Shown here: piece after piece, positions 45,652 to 56,824 of the stretch
Layout: each line of letters opens with the position of its first letter
Numbering within the stretch: the first letter of the stretch is position 1
DNA from: Gillisella vitis
GTDB taxonomy: Bacteria; Pseudomonadota; Alphaproteobacteria; Rhizobiales; Rhizobiaceae
NCBI RefSeq assembly: GCF_021559775.1
Contig: NZ_CP056047.1
Span: 1,860,001-1,924,000 of the forward strand
Reading direction: 5' to 3'
Length of the DNA: 64,000 nt
Made by a program: the position numbers and the translations under genes
Notes under the pieces: model-generated
Databases searched by the model: none
What the model was told of the DNA's origin: nothing
The model's input: only the letters and a program-made list of their open reading frames with translations

Positions 45652-46569
45652 TCAAATGTCGAGCATGCCGGAAGCGATGCGGACGGCGGTGCCGCCGATG
45701 CGAGCGCGGAAAACTTTGCCTTCCTTGGTATCGATATGCAGATGGATGAAGGAGGGGCGCCCCATTTCCACGCCCTGCTCGATCAGCAGCGGATGGTGGC
45801 CGTCTGGCAGCGCGTCGAAATGCTGGATAGCGCCGGATAGCGCCGCCACCGCCGAGCCTGTGGCCGGGTCCTCGGCTATGCCCATATCGGGGGAAAACAT
45901 CCGGGCGTGAAAGTCCGCCGCGTGGTGAACACCACCACGGCAATAGACATAGGCCGAGGTCAGCGCGCCGTCACAGAAAGGAGCGGCCCGCTCCCAGAGT
46001 TGCGGATCGAACTCGATGCTTTCGACATCTCCCAGACTGCTGACCGGAATGAGCAGGAAAGGCACGCCAGCCGACCAGATCGACGGCAAATGGTTTTCGA
46101 AAAGCAATTGGTTCGGCTTCAGGCCAAGCGCATCGGCGATGCCCTGGCGGTCGAGCGGCAGTTGAATCTGGGTGGAGGTTTTCGGCAGATCGAATTCGGC
46201 AAAACTCGCCTCACCCGGCCTCAGGCTGACGGCACAGCGCACCGGACCAATCTTTTCATCGATCACCGACACCAGATCGAGCGGCCCCTCACGATCCTGA
46301 TGCGCCTTTTCCGCTAGGCCGATCGCCGTGCCAACCGTGGGATGACCGGCAAAGGGAAGCTCGCGCCCGGGGGTGAAAATCCGGATACGCGCCACATGCG
46401 CGACATTGACGGACGGAAAGACAAAAACGGTTTCCGAGAGATTGAATTCCCGCGCTATCGCCTGCAACGCATCGTCATCGAGATCCTCGCAATCGAACAC
46501 GATTGCCAAAGGGTTGCCGCACAGCTTTTTGTCGGTGAAGACGTCGTAAATGCAATAGTGTCGAGCCAA
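45652..46569 (-). CDS. PhzF-family isomerase/epimerase-like protein
   Basis: 305 residues. The start [20 protein letters not shown] is the PhzF signature (DVFT...F.GNPLAV), including the region that holds the general acid glutamate downstream ([10 protein letters not shown]). [15 protein letters not shown] and [15 protein letters not shown] are the paired diaminopimelate-epimerase-like motifs. PhzF proteins isomerise or epimerise small acids; outside phenazine clusters the substrate is usually unknown, as here. It is the first backbone gene after the tRNA. A NUDIX gene lies 74 bp upstream on the same strand, and the pair may be one transcript. Confidence 0.88.
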   Translation of the reverse strand: MARHYCIYDVFTDKKLCGNPLAIVFDCEDLDDDALQAIAREFNLSETVFVFPSVNVAHVARIRIFTPGRELPFAGHPTVGTAIGLAEKAHQDREGPLDLVSVIDEKIGPVRCAVSLRPGEASFAEFDLPKTSTQIQLPLDRQGIADALGLKPNQLLFENHLPSIWSAGVPFLLIPVSSLGDVESIEFDPQLWERAAPFCDGALTSAYVYCRGGVHHAADFHARMFSPDMGIAEDPATGSAVAALSGAIQHFDALPDGHHPLLIEQGVEMGRPSFIHLHIDTKEGKVFRARIGGTAVRIASGMLDI

Positions 46570-46643
46570 ACAAGCCTCCAGTCGCCGTTACAATGCCAGC
46601 AAACTGCACGAGCAGCGCCAGCCATGCAAGGCGAACCAGCCAC

Positions 46644-47399
46644 TTAGCCGGGAAAAATCCAATCCAGCAGGGGATACATGTCTGGCGTGTAATCATGCGC
46701 ATTGCGATCCGCCGAGCGAATGGCTACGGCGCGGGCAATTTCCTGTTCCTCATCCACCGCCATATGAGCGGCGATTCGCTCGAAAATCGCCTGAGTGGTC
46801 AAGGCCAGACGAAACACCCGAAACAGCGTGACCCGACGGCCTCGACGATAGCCTCGCAATTGCGGATCGATCACCGCATCATCCACCGACAGTCCGGTTT
46901 CTTCCTGCACTTCGCGGCGCATATTGGCATCGACATCGACCATCGCATCGATAATATCCGATGCATCGAGCGAGCCCGCCGGACAATAGACCCGGCCTGC
47001 ATTGGCGGTGTGAGCGGCCATTTCCACCGCGATCAAGGCACCATCGGACGAAATCAGCACAGGAAACCCAAACAGGTGATAGCCGCTCTGTGGCTCAGCC
47101 TGACGACGCCAAAACAAAAAGGTCGAATAAGGGATAAGGTGTCCCGCGCCAGTCACCGCTCCCTGCCCGATCTGCAATTCGTCGAACAAGACCATGGCAC
47201 CATCGAAAAGGGCGGGATTGGCCGCCGACTCGGCCTGCCAATTTCGGTGAATGGCATCGCGATGCGCGGTATGAAACGGATGATCTCCAGGCTTGACCCG
47301 CAATTCCAGCCGGTTCACATCGAATATTTCTCCATCCGCAGGCCAGGACACATGATCGTCAGCGGCTTGCGGCAGAATGGCTTTTGCGTGGGACAGCAT
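46644..47399 (-). CDS. NUDIX hydrolase
   Basis: About 251 residues from ATG 47399 (MLSHAKAILPQAADDHVSWP); an upstream start at 47468 would add 23 atypical residues. The Nudix box has PAGSLDASDIIDAM followed by REVQEETGLSV, giving the REx2EExG helix. The N-terminal domain resembles proteins annotated as NUDIX of unknown substrate in rhizobia. The enzyme would hydrolyse a nucleoside diphosphate derivative. It lies upstream of the PhzF-like gene on the same strand. Nothing unusual. Confidence 0.82.
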   Translation of the reverse strand: MLSHAKAILPQAADDHVSWPADGEIFDVNRLELRVKPGDHPFHTAHRDAIHRNWQAESAANPALFDGAMVLFDELQIGQGAVTGAGHLIPYSTFLFWRRQAEPQSGYHLFGFPVLISSDGALIAVEMAAHTANAGRVYCPAGSLDASDIIDAMVDVDANMRREVQEETGLSVDDAVIDPQLRGYRRGRRVTLFRVFRLALTTQAIFERIAAHMAVDEEQEIARAVAIRSADRNAHDYTPDMYPLLDWIFPG

Positions 47400-47586
47400 G
47401 GATGAAACTTTCTTTTCCGGTCTCTGGCAGTTCACGGACCTCGCAGATCTGAAAAGACACCAGATCATTCTTTATTCGCTGCGATCGAGTGACTTTGTAA
47501 AGGCATCGCAGCGCAAAAAGATGACGGTCTCGTCACGTCCTCACGTTTTGCCCATGTTTCATACCGCCCATACATCCATGGATAGC

Positions 47587-47626
47587 AAAAAAAACAAAAC
47601 GCCGCGCGCATGGAGCGCACGGCGCC
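47587..47626 (-). terminator. Rho-independent terminator after the chemotaxis transducer gene
   Basis: On the minus strand CGCCGTGCGC and GCGCGCGGCG pair around a five-base loop and are followed by TTTTGTTTTTTTT. It lies about 30 bases after the stop at 47657. Confidence 0.85.
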
Positions 47627-47656
47627 TTGTTGAACACCAATGGACGGATTATGGGA

Positions 47657-49333
47657 TCAGGCGGCGCGAGAATAGGATGACGACGAGCCTGACGGAGACG
47701 TCTTGAACTGAGCAACCATCTGGAACAAATCATCGGCATCCTTGGAAAGCGAGAATGCCGCCGCCGTCGTTTCCTCAACCATCGCTGCATTCTTTTGCGT
47801 GGACTGGTCGATGACATTGACGGAACTGTTGATTTCCCGCAGCGCGGTGGTCTGTTCCTTGGTGCCGTGAACAATTGCCGTGACATTGGTATCGATGGCA
47901 CGGATCTGATTGAGGATATTCTCCAGAGCCGAGCCGGTCTGGGCAACAAGGTCCACGCCACGGTCAACCTGCTTGCCGGACGTGCTGATCAACTGCCGGA
48001 TTTCCTTGGCGGATGAAGCCGAGCGCTGAGCCAGTTCGCGGACCTCCTGGGCGACGACCGCAAAACCCTTGCCTGCTTCACCGGCGCGGGCCGCTTCGAC
48101 ACCGGCATTCAACGCCAAGAGGTTGGTCTGAAAGGCAATTTCATCAATGACGCCCAGAATGCTCGAAATCCGCCCGGACGACTGCTCGATCTCATTCATG
48201 GCAACCACGGCATCCCTGACGATAACACTGGATTGCTCCGTATTCAGCCGGGTCTGCTCCATCAACCGGCCAACCTCCTCGGCACGCTTGGCGGAGTCGG
48301 CAACCGTCGTGGTGACTTCTTCCAGAGACGCAGCTGATTCCTCCACGGAGGCTGCCTGTGCTTCGGTACGGCGTGACAGGTCGTTGGCGGCCTCCTTGAT
48401 TTCATTGGTGCTCGACGCGATGGACCGGGCGCTGAGGGCGACACCGTCCATTGTCTTGCGCAAATGGCTGAGGGCTTCGTTGAAATCGATCCGCAGTTTT
48501 TCCATGGTCGGCACGAACATGTTGTTCAGCGTGCCGGTCAGATCGCCGCCCGCCAGCGCCTTCAGTGCGGCACCCAGATGGGAAATAGCATCCATCCTGC
48601 TCGACACATCGGTTGCAAACTTCACTACCTTGTAGACTTTCCCCCGTGCGTCGAAGACCGGATTGTAGGAGGCCTGTATCCAGACATCGTGGCCATCCTT
48701 GGCGATGCGCCGGAACTCATTGGCCAAGGTCCGCCCAGCCGCCAGATCGCGCCAGAAAGATGTGTAGTCTGTGGAAGACGTATAGGCCTTGTCACAAAAC
48801 AGACTGTGATGGCGCCCGACAAGTTCCGTCAGACTATAGCCCATCGCCTTGCAGAAATTTTCATTGGCGGTGATGATCTTGCCATCAGGGGTAAACTCGA
48901 TGACCGCCATCGAGGTCGAAATCGCCTTCAGCTTGGCATCATCCTCCATCGCCTGCAATTTTACGGCGGTGATATCCGTGGCGTATTTGACGACCTTATA
49001 GGGTCTATCACCCTTCATTATCGGATTGTATGAGGCTTCGATCCACACATCTCGACCGTCCTTGGCAACACGACGATATTGGGCGCGCTGGAATTTACCC
49101 TGCCGCAAGCCTTCCCAAAAATTCCGGTAATCGCTGGTCTCAACCTCGCTGGCATCGACGAACATGCGGTGGTGCTTGCCTTTGATTTCAGCCAGACTGT
49201 AGCCGAGCGCCCGACAAAAATTGTCATTGGCATCCAAAATGGTGCCATCCAAGCTGAATTCTATGACGGCCTGCGACTTGCGAAGAGCCGAAACTTCCGA
49301 TCTGGCATCAGCACCCAGTCCAAAAATAGTCAT
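47657..49333 (-). CDS. Soluble methyl-accepting chemotaxis protein with two PAS domains
   Basis: 558 residues from ATG 49333, chosen for the AAGGA upstream and the usual start [20 protein letters not shown]. Two PAS domains follow ([20 protein letters not shown] and [20 protein letters not shown]), each with a PAC segment (YNPIMKG / YNPVFDARG). Then come a short helical linker and an MCP signalling domain with the conserved hairpin [20 protein letters not shown]. No membrane helix is present, so it is cytoplasmic. PAS domains of this kind often bind heme or flavin for energy or oxygen taxis. It ends ...SSYSRAA without a CheR-binding pentapeptide. Confidence 0.9.
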   Translation of the reverse strand: MTIFGLGADARSEVSALRKSQAVIEFSLDGTILDANDNFCRALGYSLAEIKGKHHRMFVDASEVETSDYRNFWEGLRQGKFQRAQYRRVAKDGRDVWIEASYNPIMKGDRPYKVVKYATDITAVKLQAMEDDAKLKAISTSMAVIEFTPDGKIITANENFCKAMGYSLTELVGRHHSLFCDKAYTSSTDYTSFWRDLAAGRTLANEFRRIAKDGHDVWIQASYNPVFDARGKVYKVVKFATDVSSRMDAISHLGAALKALAGGDLTGTLNNMFVPTMEKLRIDFNEALSHLRKTMDGVALSARSIASSTNEIKEAANDLSRRTEAQAASVEESAASLEEVTTTVADSAKRAEEVGRLMEQTRLNTEQSSVIVRDAVVAMNEIEQSSGRISSILGVIDEIAFQTNLLALNAGVEAARAGEAGKGFAVVAQEVRELAQRSASSAKEIRQLISTSGKQVDRGVDLVAQTGSALENILNQIRAIDTNVTAIVHGTKEQTTALREINSSVNVIDQSTQKNAAMVEETTAAAFSLSKDADDLFQMVAQFKTSPSGSSSSYSRAA

Positions 49334-49743
49334 GCCTGAATCCTTCGACCTTTGATCTGCAAGCGCGTCGTACTGCGCCTTTGATGACATCAGTGTCACA
49401 CAGAAATATATACAATCAATTCCTAAATTAGAAGAAATCTCTAAAAATTGTATATTATGCAAACCAAGTAAATATCGGGTTATTCTGGCCGCTTAAATTC
49501 CCCTAAATTTTAATGGTAAAATCGCTAAGTGATTTAAAAAAAACAGAAATAGTCAACGCACAGAAGAAAAACGGCCCGTCCGGCACAGGGCATTCAGCCC
49601 CTCTGGCATCGACAAAATTGTCGTCACCGCGCTGAGGACGGCGCTCTGTCGATTATCCAAACATAGACAGAAAGTCGATTTGCAATCTCATCGACCATTC
49701 CGTATATTATTTGCAACTACAATAAAAATTAAGGCGACGAGCT

Positions 49744-50616
49744 ATGAAGGAGACGTATTCGCTTCGTGAAGTCGTGAACGAGACCGGCCTGACGAAGCTG
49801 GTCCTGCATGCCTGGGAGCGCCGCTATGCAGCAATCGTACCCAAACGCACCGAGACTGGCCGCCGCATCTACCGGCATGAGGATCTTGTCCGGTTGCAAC
49901 TGCTGAAGGCCTGCGTCGATAATGGGCAAAGGATCGGCTCCATTATCCATTTATCGAACGAAGAGCTGAAACGATCCGTGATGAACCAGGAGCGTTTGGA
50001 CGACCTGGAGCCTGTTTTTAAAGCCGTGGAAACCCTTGATGGAGAGACATTGGACCGGCTGCTGAGCACCCGCTTCATTGCGCTGGGGCCTATTGATTTT
50101 TCAAAATACGTCGTACTGCCATTCATGGCGGAAATCGGCCGGCGCTGGGCGGAATGCCACCTGTCCATCGCATCAGAACATCTCGCCTCGTCTTCGGTCA
50201 GGGTGCTGTTGAACGGCGCGTTCAAACTCCTTGCATCGCCGCGCGGTTCACACAGAATAGTCTTCACCACGCTTGAAGGCGAATTGCATGATATTGGCGG
50301 GCTAGTGGCGGCACTGATCGCCCGCAGCCATGGCATCCACATCACGTATCTCGGCGCCCAGCTTCCGGCCAAGGATTTCGTCGCAATGGCAAGGCAATCC
50401 GGCTCGACCGTCGTGTGCATCAGCGGCGCCTTCAAACGCATCCGCAATTTTGAGCTAGAGATCAAGGAGATCCGAAAGGGCTTACCGTTGGATATCCCGC
50501 TCTGGCTGGGCGGAGCGGCCTTCATGCACCTGCCTCCCATCGAGGGCGTGTGCTATTTTCAACAGATGGAACAGTTCGAAGAGGCCGTCATCGCCTTGCA
50601 AGGCGAAAGCTTCTGA
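49744..50616 (+). CDS. MerR-family regulator with cobalamin-binding domain (CarH/LitR-like)
   Basis: 290 residues. The N-terminal MerR helix-turn-helix is YSLREVVNETGLTKLVLHAW followed by RRYAAIVPKRTETGRR. Residues about 95-180 are a B12-binding helical domain (FMAEIGRRWAECHLSIASEH carries the WxxxxxxxxxEH motif). The C-terminal Rossmann domain has TTLEGELHDIGG, the ExxH-like lower cobalamin ligand. Such proteins sense adenosylcobalamin and often light. Which genes it controls cannot be told; divergent from it lies the chemotaxis transducer. A hairpin terminator follows the stop by four bases. Confidence 0.9.
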   Translation: MKETYSLREVVNETGLTKLVLHAWERRYAAIVPKRTETGRRIYRHEDLVRLQLLKACVDNGQRIGSIIHLSNEELKRSVMNQERLDDLEPVFKAVETLDGETLDRLLSTRFIALGPIDFSKYVVLPFMAEIGRRWAECHLSIASEHLASSSVRVLLNGAFKLLASPRGSHRIVFTTLEGELHDIGGLVAALIARSHGIHITYLGAQLPAKDFVAMARQSGSTVVCISGAFKRIRNFELEIKEIRKGLPLDIPLWLGGAAFMHLPPIEGVCYFQQMEQFEEAVIALQGESF

Positions 50617-50620
50617 CACG

Positions 50621-50655
50621 ATAAAGCGCCGCATGTCGGCTGACAGCGGCGCTTT

Positions 50656-50657
<2 letters not shown>
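50621..50657 (+). terminator. Perfect hairpin terminator after the MerR-B12 gene
   Basis: ATAAAGCGCCGC and GCGGCGCTTTAT are a perfect 12-base stem with a 13-base loop. A and T at the outer ends allow it to work in both directions, also serving the repeat-rich ilvC side. Confidence 0.85.
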
Positions 50658-52041
<1,384 letters not shown>

Positions 52042-52665
52042 TTACGCTGACGATGTCTTGTCCGTGCCGTGCAACACAAGAAAGGCGGACACCGCCTTGT
52101 GTGCGCGGGCGTCGAATTTTCGTGGCTCGGGTTTTTCACCCAGCAGCAGGCGAACGTGAAGATCGGAAACGATCAGGCCGTAAAGCGTCCGATAGGCATC
52201 CTCGCCGTCCTCGAACCGCAACAGGCCATCGCGTCGTCCGGCATCCAGCAGCGCCCTCGCCCGGCGGTCGATCTGGCGGCGGCCACGCTCCAGCAGCATT
52301 TGCCCCAGCTTCGAGCCGTCGCGACTGGTCTGGCCAATGGCAAGACGGTTCAGCGCCAGCGAGATTTCGCCGGACAGGACATCCAGCAAATCGCGGGCGA
52401 AAACCTGCAAATGATCGGCCAGCATCTGCGGCGTCAGGCGCTCGCCGGCGCGCTCGAAGGTGCGCACCTTGCTGGCCTGATAGGAAATCATCGCTGACAG
52501 CAGACCGTCGCGATCGCCGAACCATTTATAAAGGCTTTCCTTGGAGCAATTGGCCGCCCGCGCCAAACCGGCCGTGGTCAATGCCTTGTCGCCGCCTTCG
52601 ACCAAAAGGCGCAGGGCCTCCGCCAGAACCGCGCTCTGGCGTGCAGAAAATTCTGCTGTTGGCAT
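52042..52665 (-). CDS. TetR-family transcriptional regulator
   Basis: 207 residues from ATG 52665 (MPTAEFSARQSAVLAEALRL); a TTG at 52695 would add ten residues and abut the operator. The TetR_N helix-turn-helix is TTAGLARAANCSKESLYKWF. The C-terminal domain (AEFR-like TetR_C) is helical. A perfect palindrome at 52701-52714 just upstream is the probable autoregulatory site. Direct control of ilvC, which follows on the same strand, is possible. The ligand is unknown. Confidence 0.87.
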   Translation of the reverse strand: MPTAEFSARQSAVLAEALRLLVEGGDKALTTAGLARAANCSKESLYKWFGDRDGLLSAMISYQASKVRTFERAGERLTPQMLADHLQVFARDLLDVLSGEISLALNRLAIGQTSRDGSKLGQMLLERGRRQIDRRARALLDAGRRDGLLRFEDGEDAYRTLYGLIVSDLHVRLLLGEKPEPRKFDARAHKAVSAFLVLHGTDKTSSA

Positions 52666-52700
52666 GGCATTGCTCGACACGTGAAAGCCCTTCAATCTAA

Positions 52701-52714
52701 GTACCGTACGGTAC
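52701..52714. promoter_or_regulatory. Perfect 14-bp palindrome, likely TetR operator
   Basis: GTACCGTACGGTAC reads the same on both strands and lies 36 bases before the TetR start codon. Palindromes of this size and place are typical TetR-family operators. Confidence 0.75.
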
Positions 52715-52739
52715 GGTTCTTGTTAACGCGCTTCGCAAT

Positions 52740-53110
52740 GCTCGTCAAGCGCCTGAGTGTAATAAGGGCACTCAAACGAGTCATTCTGCAGGGGCGAACG
52801 ATACCGTTGGGCACTTAACGCGAGTCACGATGCCTATTTCGCGAAAAAACAGCGGCTTGACCCGCTCCGACCAAGACCAGGCCACATGAAAGAGCAGTCC
52901 AATTTACGGTTCGTTTGATCCAAAAAATGGTCTGGATCTCGATGAGAAAATCTTTCGGTGGCAAGGGAAGGATCGCCAACGAAGCCACCGAGCTGCATCC
53001 GATCACTTCCGGATCCGGCTGTCGTTGGTTCGATTATGGCCACGCAAGATTGAAGATCGGAGGCAGATGCACCTCAGTGTCCTGCCCTTTAGGCCGCTGA
53101 GGCGCATCCG
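52740..53110. other. Intergenic border of the second accessory block
   Basis: About 370 bases without a recognisable gene or repeat. Backbone genes end here and unknown/defence-like genes begin, so an insertion border may lie inside, but no att-like repeat was seen. Confidence 0.4.
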
Positions 53111-54640
53111 TCACATTGTCAGTGAGACACCTTGTTCAATCTCCTGGTCGACCTTGAAGTGACTGTCCCGCAGATGCTGGGCAAATTCCTTGATGTCGAC
53201 TGGCCGATGACATGTGAGAACGACATCACCATCAATTGATAACTGAACAGGCACCCTGGAATCGAGAGCAAACTCCCTTCCCGTCTTGTCGGGGAAGGTC
53301 AGAAATGGGATCGGTTTTCCCATGTCCTTGAGCGTGAACCTCACACCTTCCTGATGAACGGCTGACATTACGGCGTGCCAGACATCGAACACCTGCCTAG
53401 GGATGACCTTGTCGACCTTCGCGGTATTCGGTTCGATGACCGCATGTTCGACCGCCGACCGGATCTGGTCGAGGAAGAGGGCATCGTTGACATTTGGTAA
53501 GTCCAGTTCCTTCAGGGTGCGGTAGCCGACCCAGCCAGTCTCCCCCATAGGGACAGCCTGAACCTTGGAGATTTTCAGCCTAGCATTATCCAGCAGGACA
53601 TTGCTCCCCTTTGGGTTGGCAGGAAACGTAACATTGATCGCCAGCGGCGCGAAGCTCGTATCGCGGGGGGCGAAGGTAACAACGTCTCGACCCTGTGCAT
53701 CTTGCTGGTGCTTGATGACAAGTCCTCGCTGATCGATCAGGTCTTTAAGCCCGGACTTGATCTCGAAGAACGCAGTCGTGCTTTTGAACAGCTCGCTGTC
53801 TTGCGAGTGTCTGACTGACGCAGAGTCGAGTTTCGCTTTCGCTTGGGTGCTGGTCGGCACCTCGCTCCGTGCACCACCCCACCACACGGCCTCACGCTGG
53901 CTTTTACCGAGCAGCATGTTTTCTCGCGCGGTATCCGGGTGATCAAGGTAGAACTGCTTGAACCTGTAGAATAGGCCGTCGAGGTTGGTATCGTGGGATA
54001 CTGTCTCCACGACATCTCCGTTGAGCGAAATCGTCAAGGGCGACCTAGTATCGAAGACGAAGACTTGGCCGAGGCGGTCAGTGATTTTCAGCCCGGGAAG
54101 CGGCCAGCCGGAATCGAGTACCTCGATAAGCTGACCACCCTCTCTCGCAACATTCGACAAGCCTTTCCACACGGCATACACGTCCCTCGGCACAGCTTTA
54201 TCGCTGAGGGACGATGTCGATTTCTTCTCGAGGGAGGTCGTTCGCAAGTAGTCGGAGATCCTGGAAACGAAGTCTTCATCCATTCCGTCTTCGCATGTCA
54301 ACGACACGTCGGCATCCGCAACGAGGCCGACCCAGTCGGTACCGTCGATGCTTTCCGATCGGATCGGGGTGAAACGAACGCTGGTTCCGACCAGCGAGTC
54401 TCCACGGCCTCTTCTTTCGGCTTCCCTGAATAGTGGGTGGAGGTCGCCGAGGTGCAGCATCCGCTCCACATGGGCAGTAAAGATAAGGTCTTGGAACTGG
54501 TTCCCTCTGGGCGAAATCCGCCCCTCATAGGTGCGGCCGCCGATAGAATGGAACGCGAGGTCGAGCTGCCGCTCCTTTAACACTGGATGCAGTGCGTTCC
54601 TGAGAAGCAATTCCTCGCGCCTGTTTACCGTCGGTTCCAT
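53111..54640 (-). CDS. Unknown protein with an internal duplication
   Basis: 509 residues from ATG 54640, which has GGAG ten bases upstream; an ATG nine codons earlier exists. No family is recognised. Two segments resemble each other: VPRDVYAVWKGLSNVAREGG ... LKITDRLGQVFVFDTRSPLT (about residues 150-240) and IPRQVFDVWHAVMSAVHQEG ... LTFPDKTGREFALDSRVPVQ (about 415-500). Both then run into LxxxGDVVxT. The protein is soluble by composition. It is divergent from the HEPN-motif protein with a 196-bp shared upstream region, so the two may work together. Its place at the edge of a defence-rich block suggests an accessory role. Confidence 0.55.
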   Translation of the reverse strand: MEPTVNRREELLLRNALHPVLKERQLDLAFHSIGGRTYEGRISPRGNQFQDLIFTAHVERMLHLGDLHPLFREAERRGRGDSLVGTSVRFTPIRSESIDGTDWVGLVADADVSLTCEDGMDEDFVSRISDYLRTTSLEKKSTSSLSDKAVPRDVYAVWKGLSNVAREGGQLIEVLDSGWPLPGLKITDRLGQVFVFDTRSPLTISLNGDVVETVSHDTNLDGLFYRFKQFYLDHPDTARENMLLGKSQREAVWWGGARSEVPTSTQAKAKLDSASVRHSQDSELFKSTTAFFEIKSGLKDLIDQRGLVIKHQQDAQGRDVVTFAPRDTSFAPLAINVTFPANPKGSNVLLDNARLKISKVQAVPMGETGWVGYRTLKELDLPNVNDALFLDQIRSAVEHAVIEPNTAKVDKVIPRQVFDVWHAVMSAVHQEGVRFTLKDMGKPIPFLTFPDKTGREFALDSRVPVQLSIDGDVVLTCHRPVDIKEFAQHLRDSHFKVDQEIEQGVSLTM

Positions 54641-54836
54641 CGTGCTTGATCTCCTGTGGACCTGCACAGAATCGGTAAGATGCTAGCAAGCGACAACGCG
54701 GCACCATCAAGCAGGGCCAATCTCCGGGCCTTGGTGGAAACGGCACTCGCAGAGCGCCAAGGCAGCCGCCCGATAACAATATCTTCATCATCTTCATCGA
54801 CTGATGCGAGACGCCTAGTCGATATAGGAGTTCTCC

Positions 54837-56240
54837 ATGACCCACGCGAATCCTTTTGACACTCTCCTTCCACTCGTCAGTGACGAGAAGGTGCTGAAGG
54901 ATTTGCAGGAGGCAAGCAGGTGTTATAAAGCACAGGCCTACCGAGCTTGCGCTGTCATGCTTGGGTTAGGCATCTTCAGCTACATCAGGTCATGGCTGGC
55001 AGACCTGAGTGATCAGAAGGTGCCCGAGGCCAAGGCAATCCTTGCAAAGATCGAAGGCAACCTTCATCAGAGTATGGCCTATGAGCGACTGGCGATCGAC
55101 CAGCTCCGAGACAAGCAGCTCCTCGCGAACCGCGATCAATTGGAAGCTCTTGAGCAGATCCTACGGTACCGTAACAAAGCTGCCCACCCCACAGAAATAT
55201 ACGCATCTCAGGCAGATATCGACCATGCAGTCGCCGCAGCACGAGATAAGGTGATCGGGAAGCTCACCCCACCGTCGTCATTGCTGATACGGGCGCTGCC
55301 TGATGACATGGAGAATTCAAACTACTTTCCGGACCGGTCAGAGGATGGAGTGCTGAAATTCGTGGAGAGGCTGCTGCCACAGGTCCTTGATCAGCACCGG
55401 ACGCAACTGGTGGATCGCGTCAATGGTTTGGTGACGAACTCGAAGACCCCTGAGACCGCCAGAAAAAACGCGACGCTTTTCCTTCGAGCGCTGGTGATCC
55501 TTTCCTTCGAAGAAGATTCGGATGCGTCGTATGCATGGATCTTCGACGCAGTCCATCGCACGATTACGAAGGAATCGATGTTCACCAAGGAGCGCCACCG
55601 ACACTTACTGACTGTTCTGTCACTTCGCCCGGATCTCCTTCTAAAAGCATGGCCCAAAGAGGAAGGTCGAGACCGTCTCATCAAGCTGATCTCGGATTTC
55701 TGCCGTGATGCCCGTGAAGATCTGTCTGGCCCGTTGGCTCAGGAAATCGTGCAGTTTTACTCGCGGTTGGTGACGGACCTTCGGGGTGTAGACCTGGAAA
55801 CACGTAGGAACTTCGTCGACGACTATTTCATGCTGCTACTCAATATCGTTGAACTTTGTGGCAGCCATCCTGCCGTACTGGAAAGCATGACCCTTGATGT
55901 CCTCCATAACCTCGTACTAGGGAAGCTATGGGGAAGAATAGAACGCGTCAGCCCCGAAGGAGAAGCCGAGGTGCTTAGTAACCTCATCTCGGCCGACCGC
56001 TCGATCGCAGCATCATCGACGGATGAGGTCGCCCTGGATCTGATCGTGCTCCTATCTGAGATGGAATTCGAGGGGCCGATGCTCCGCCTTCGTGAGGAAG
56101 GATTCGCCAGATTGCCGAAGATCAGAGAGCGAGTCCGGAAGCACCTGATGCAGAGAGCACCAGATCGCATCAACGAGCTTCACTTGCAGGAAATTACGTC
56201 GGCTCCACCGTCGAGATCATTTCGCACACTGCGCCGATGA
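54837..56240 (+). CDS. Unknown protein with HEPN-type RxxxxH motif
   Basis: 467 residues. The N-terminal 150 are helical; ACAVMLGLGIFSYIRSWL is followed by LRYRNKAAHPTEIYA, which contains R112-N-K-A-A-H117, the Rx4H motif of HEPN ribonucleases and DUF4145-type proteins. The remaining 300 residues are helical, rich in leucine and charged residues, with no known match (LFLRALVILSFEEDSDASYA). HEPN proteins often act as RNases in abortive infection or as scaffolds. A 60-residue frame at 54677-54859 overlaps its start but has no support. It is divergent from the duplicated unknown protein. The nuclease role is inference. Confidence 0.55.
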   Translation: MTHANPFDTLLPLVSDEKVLKDLQEASRCYKAQAYRACAVMLGLGIFSYIRSWLADLSDQKVPEAKAILAKIEGNLHQSMAYERLAIDQLRDKQLLANRDQLEALEQILRYRNKAAHPTEIYASQADIDHAVAAARDKVIGKLTPPSSLLIRALPDDMENSNYFPDRSEDGVLKFVERLLPQVLDQHRTQLVDRVNGLVTNSKTPETARKNATLFLRALVILSFEEDSDASYAWIFDAVHRTITKESMFTKERHRHLLTVLSLRPDLLLKAWPKEEGRDRLIKLISDFCRDAREDLSGPLAQEIVQFYSRLVTDLRGVDLETRRNFVDDYFMLLLNIVELCGSHPAVLESMTLDVLHNLVLGKLWGRIERVSPEGEAEVLSNLISADRSIAASSTDEVALDLIVLLSEMEFEGPMLRLREEGFARLPKIRERVRKHLMQRAPDRINELHLQEITSAPPSRSFRTLRR

Positions 56241-56464
56241 ACCAATGGAAACTGTCGCGTCCGCCGAAACATCATACCGGAGGCGATTGATTGGATTCGT
56301 CCAGCCAAGACGGTCGCCCGCTATCCGGTAACCGGCACATTTGGTCGGTTCGAGATACAGAGGCACGATCGTATGTCGATCCCTGAATGTGGCCGCGGCC
56401 TCTCCCTGTTGTCTCTAGTCGCGTTGTGGCCTATTATAAACGCCATCCGTGACCTAGGTGACAC
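56241..56464. other. Short intergenic stretch
   Basis: No gene seen. It separates the HEPN-motif gene from the small membrane/ART pair and may hold the promoter of the latter. Confidence 0.4.
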
Positions 56465-56809
56465 ATGCTGCATTTCGACATAATTGGCGCCCTGTTGAAG
56501 ATGTTCACGCCTGTCCTGGTGGTCATTTCGGCTGTTTCTCAGTTAGTCCAATTGTCGGTGAAAGTGTTCACGCGTGAGAAGCAACAGTCAAAGGTGCCTG
56601 CTGCGATGCCTTTGGCCCAGTTGCGCACGCCGAACCTGCTTGACGGTCTGTCGGAGAACACGCTGGTCGGTATTCGGACCCGGCTCTCGAATGGTGACGC
56701 TATTCGCGACGACAATATTGCCTGCCTTGAGGTAATCGACAGGCGTTTTGGTTTGACGCGGTCAGCCCGGACGGAATATCAGGATTTCAAGTCCTCCCAT
56801 CCGCATTGA
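56465..56809 (+). CDS. Small protein with N-terminal hydrophobic helix
   Basis: 114 residues. The N-terminus LKMFTPVLVVISAVSQLVQL is a probable membrane helix; the rest is soluble (LLDGLSENTLVGIRTRLSNG). It precedes the ADP-ribosyltransferase-like gene by 15 bp and is likely co-transcribed. It could be a partner, a targeting subunit or an immunity protein. No family recognised. Confidence 0.5.
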   Translation: MLHFDIIGALLKMFTPVLVVISAVSQLVQLSVKVFTREKQQSKVPAAMPLAQLRTPNLLDGLSENTLVGIRTRLSNGDAIRDDNIACLEVIDRRFGLTRSARTEYQDFKSSHPH

Positions 56810-56824
56810 ACTCCAGGATAAGTT

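Noticed and set aside
54656-54859. Small plus-strand gene before the HEPN-motif protein
   Set aside because: It overlaps the next start, contains a serine run and lacks a ribosome site; kept only as a remark.
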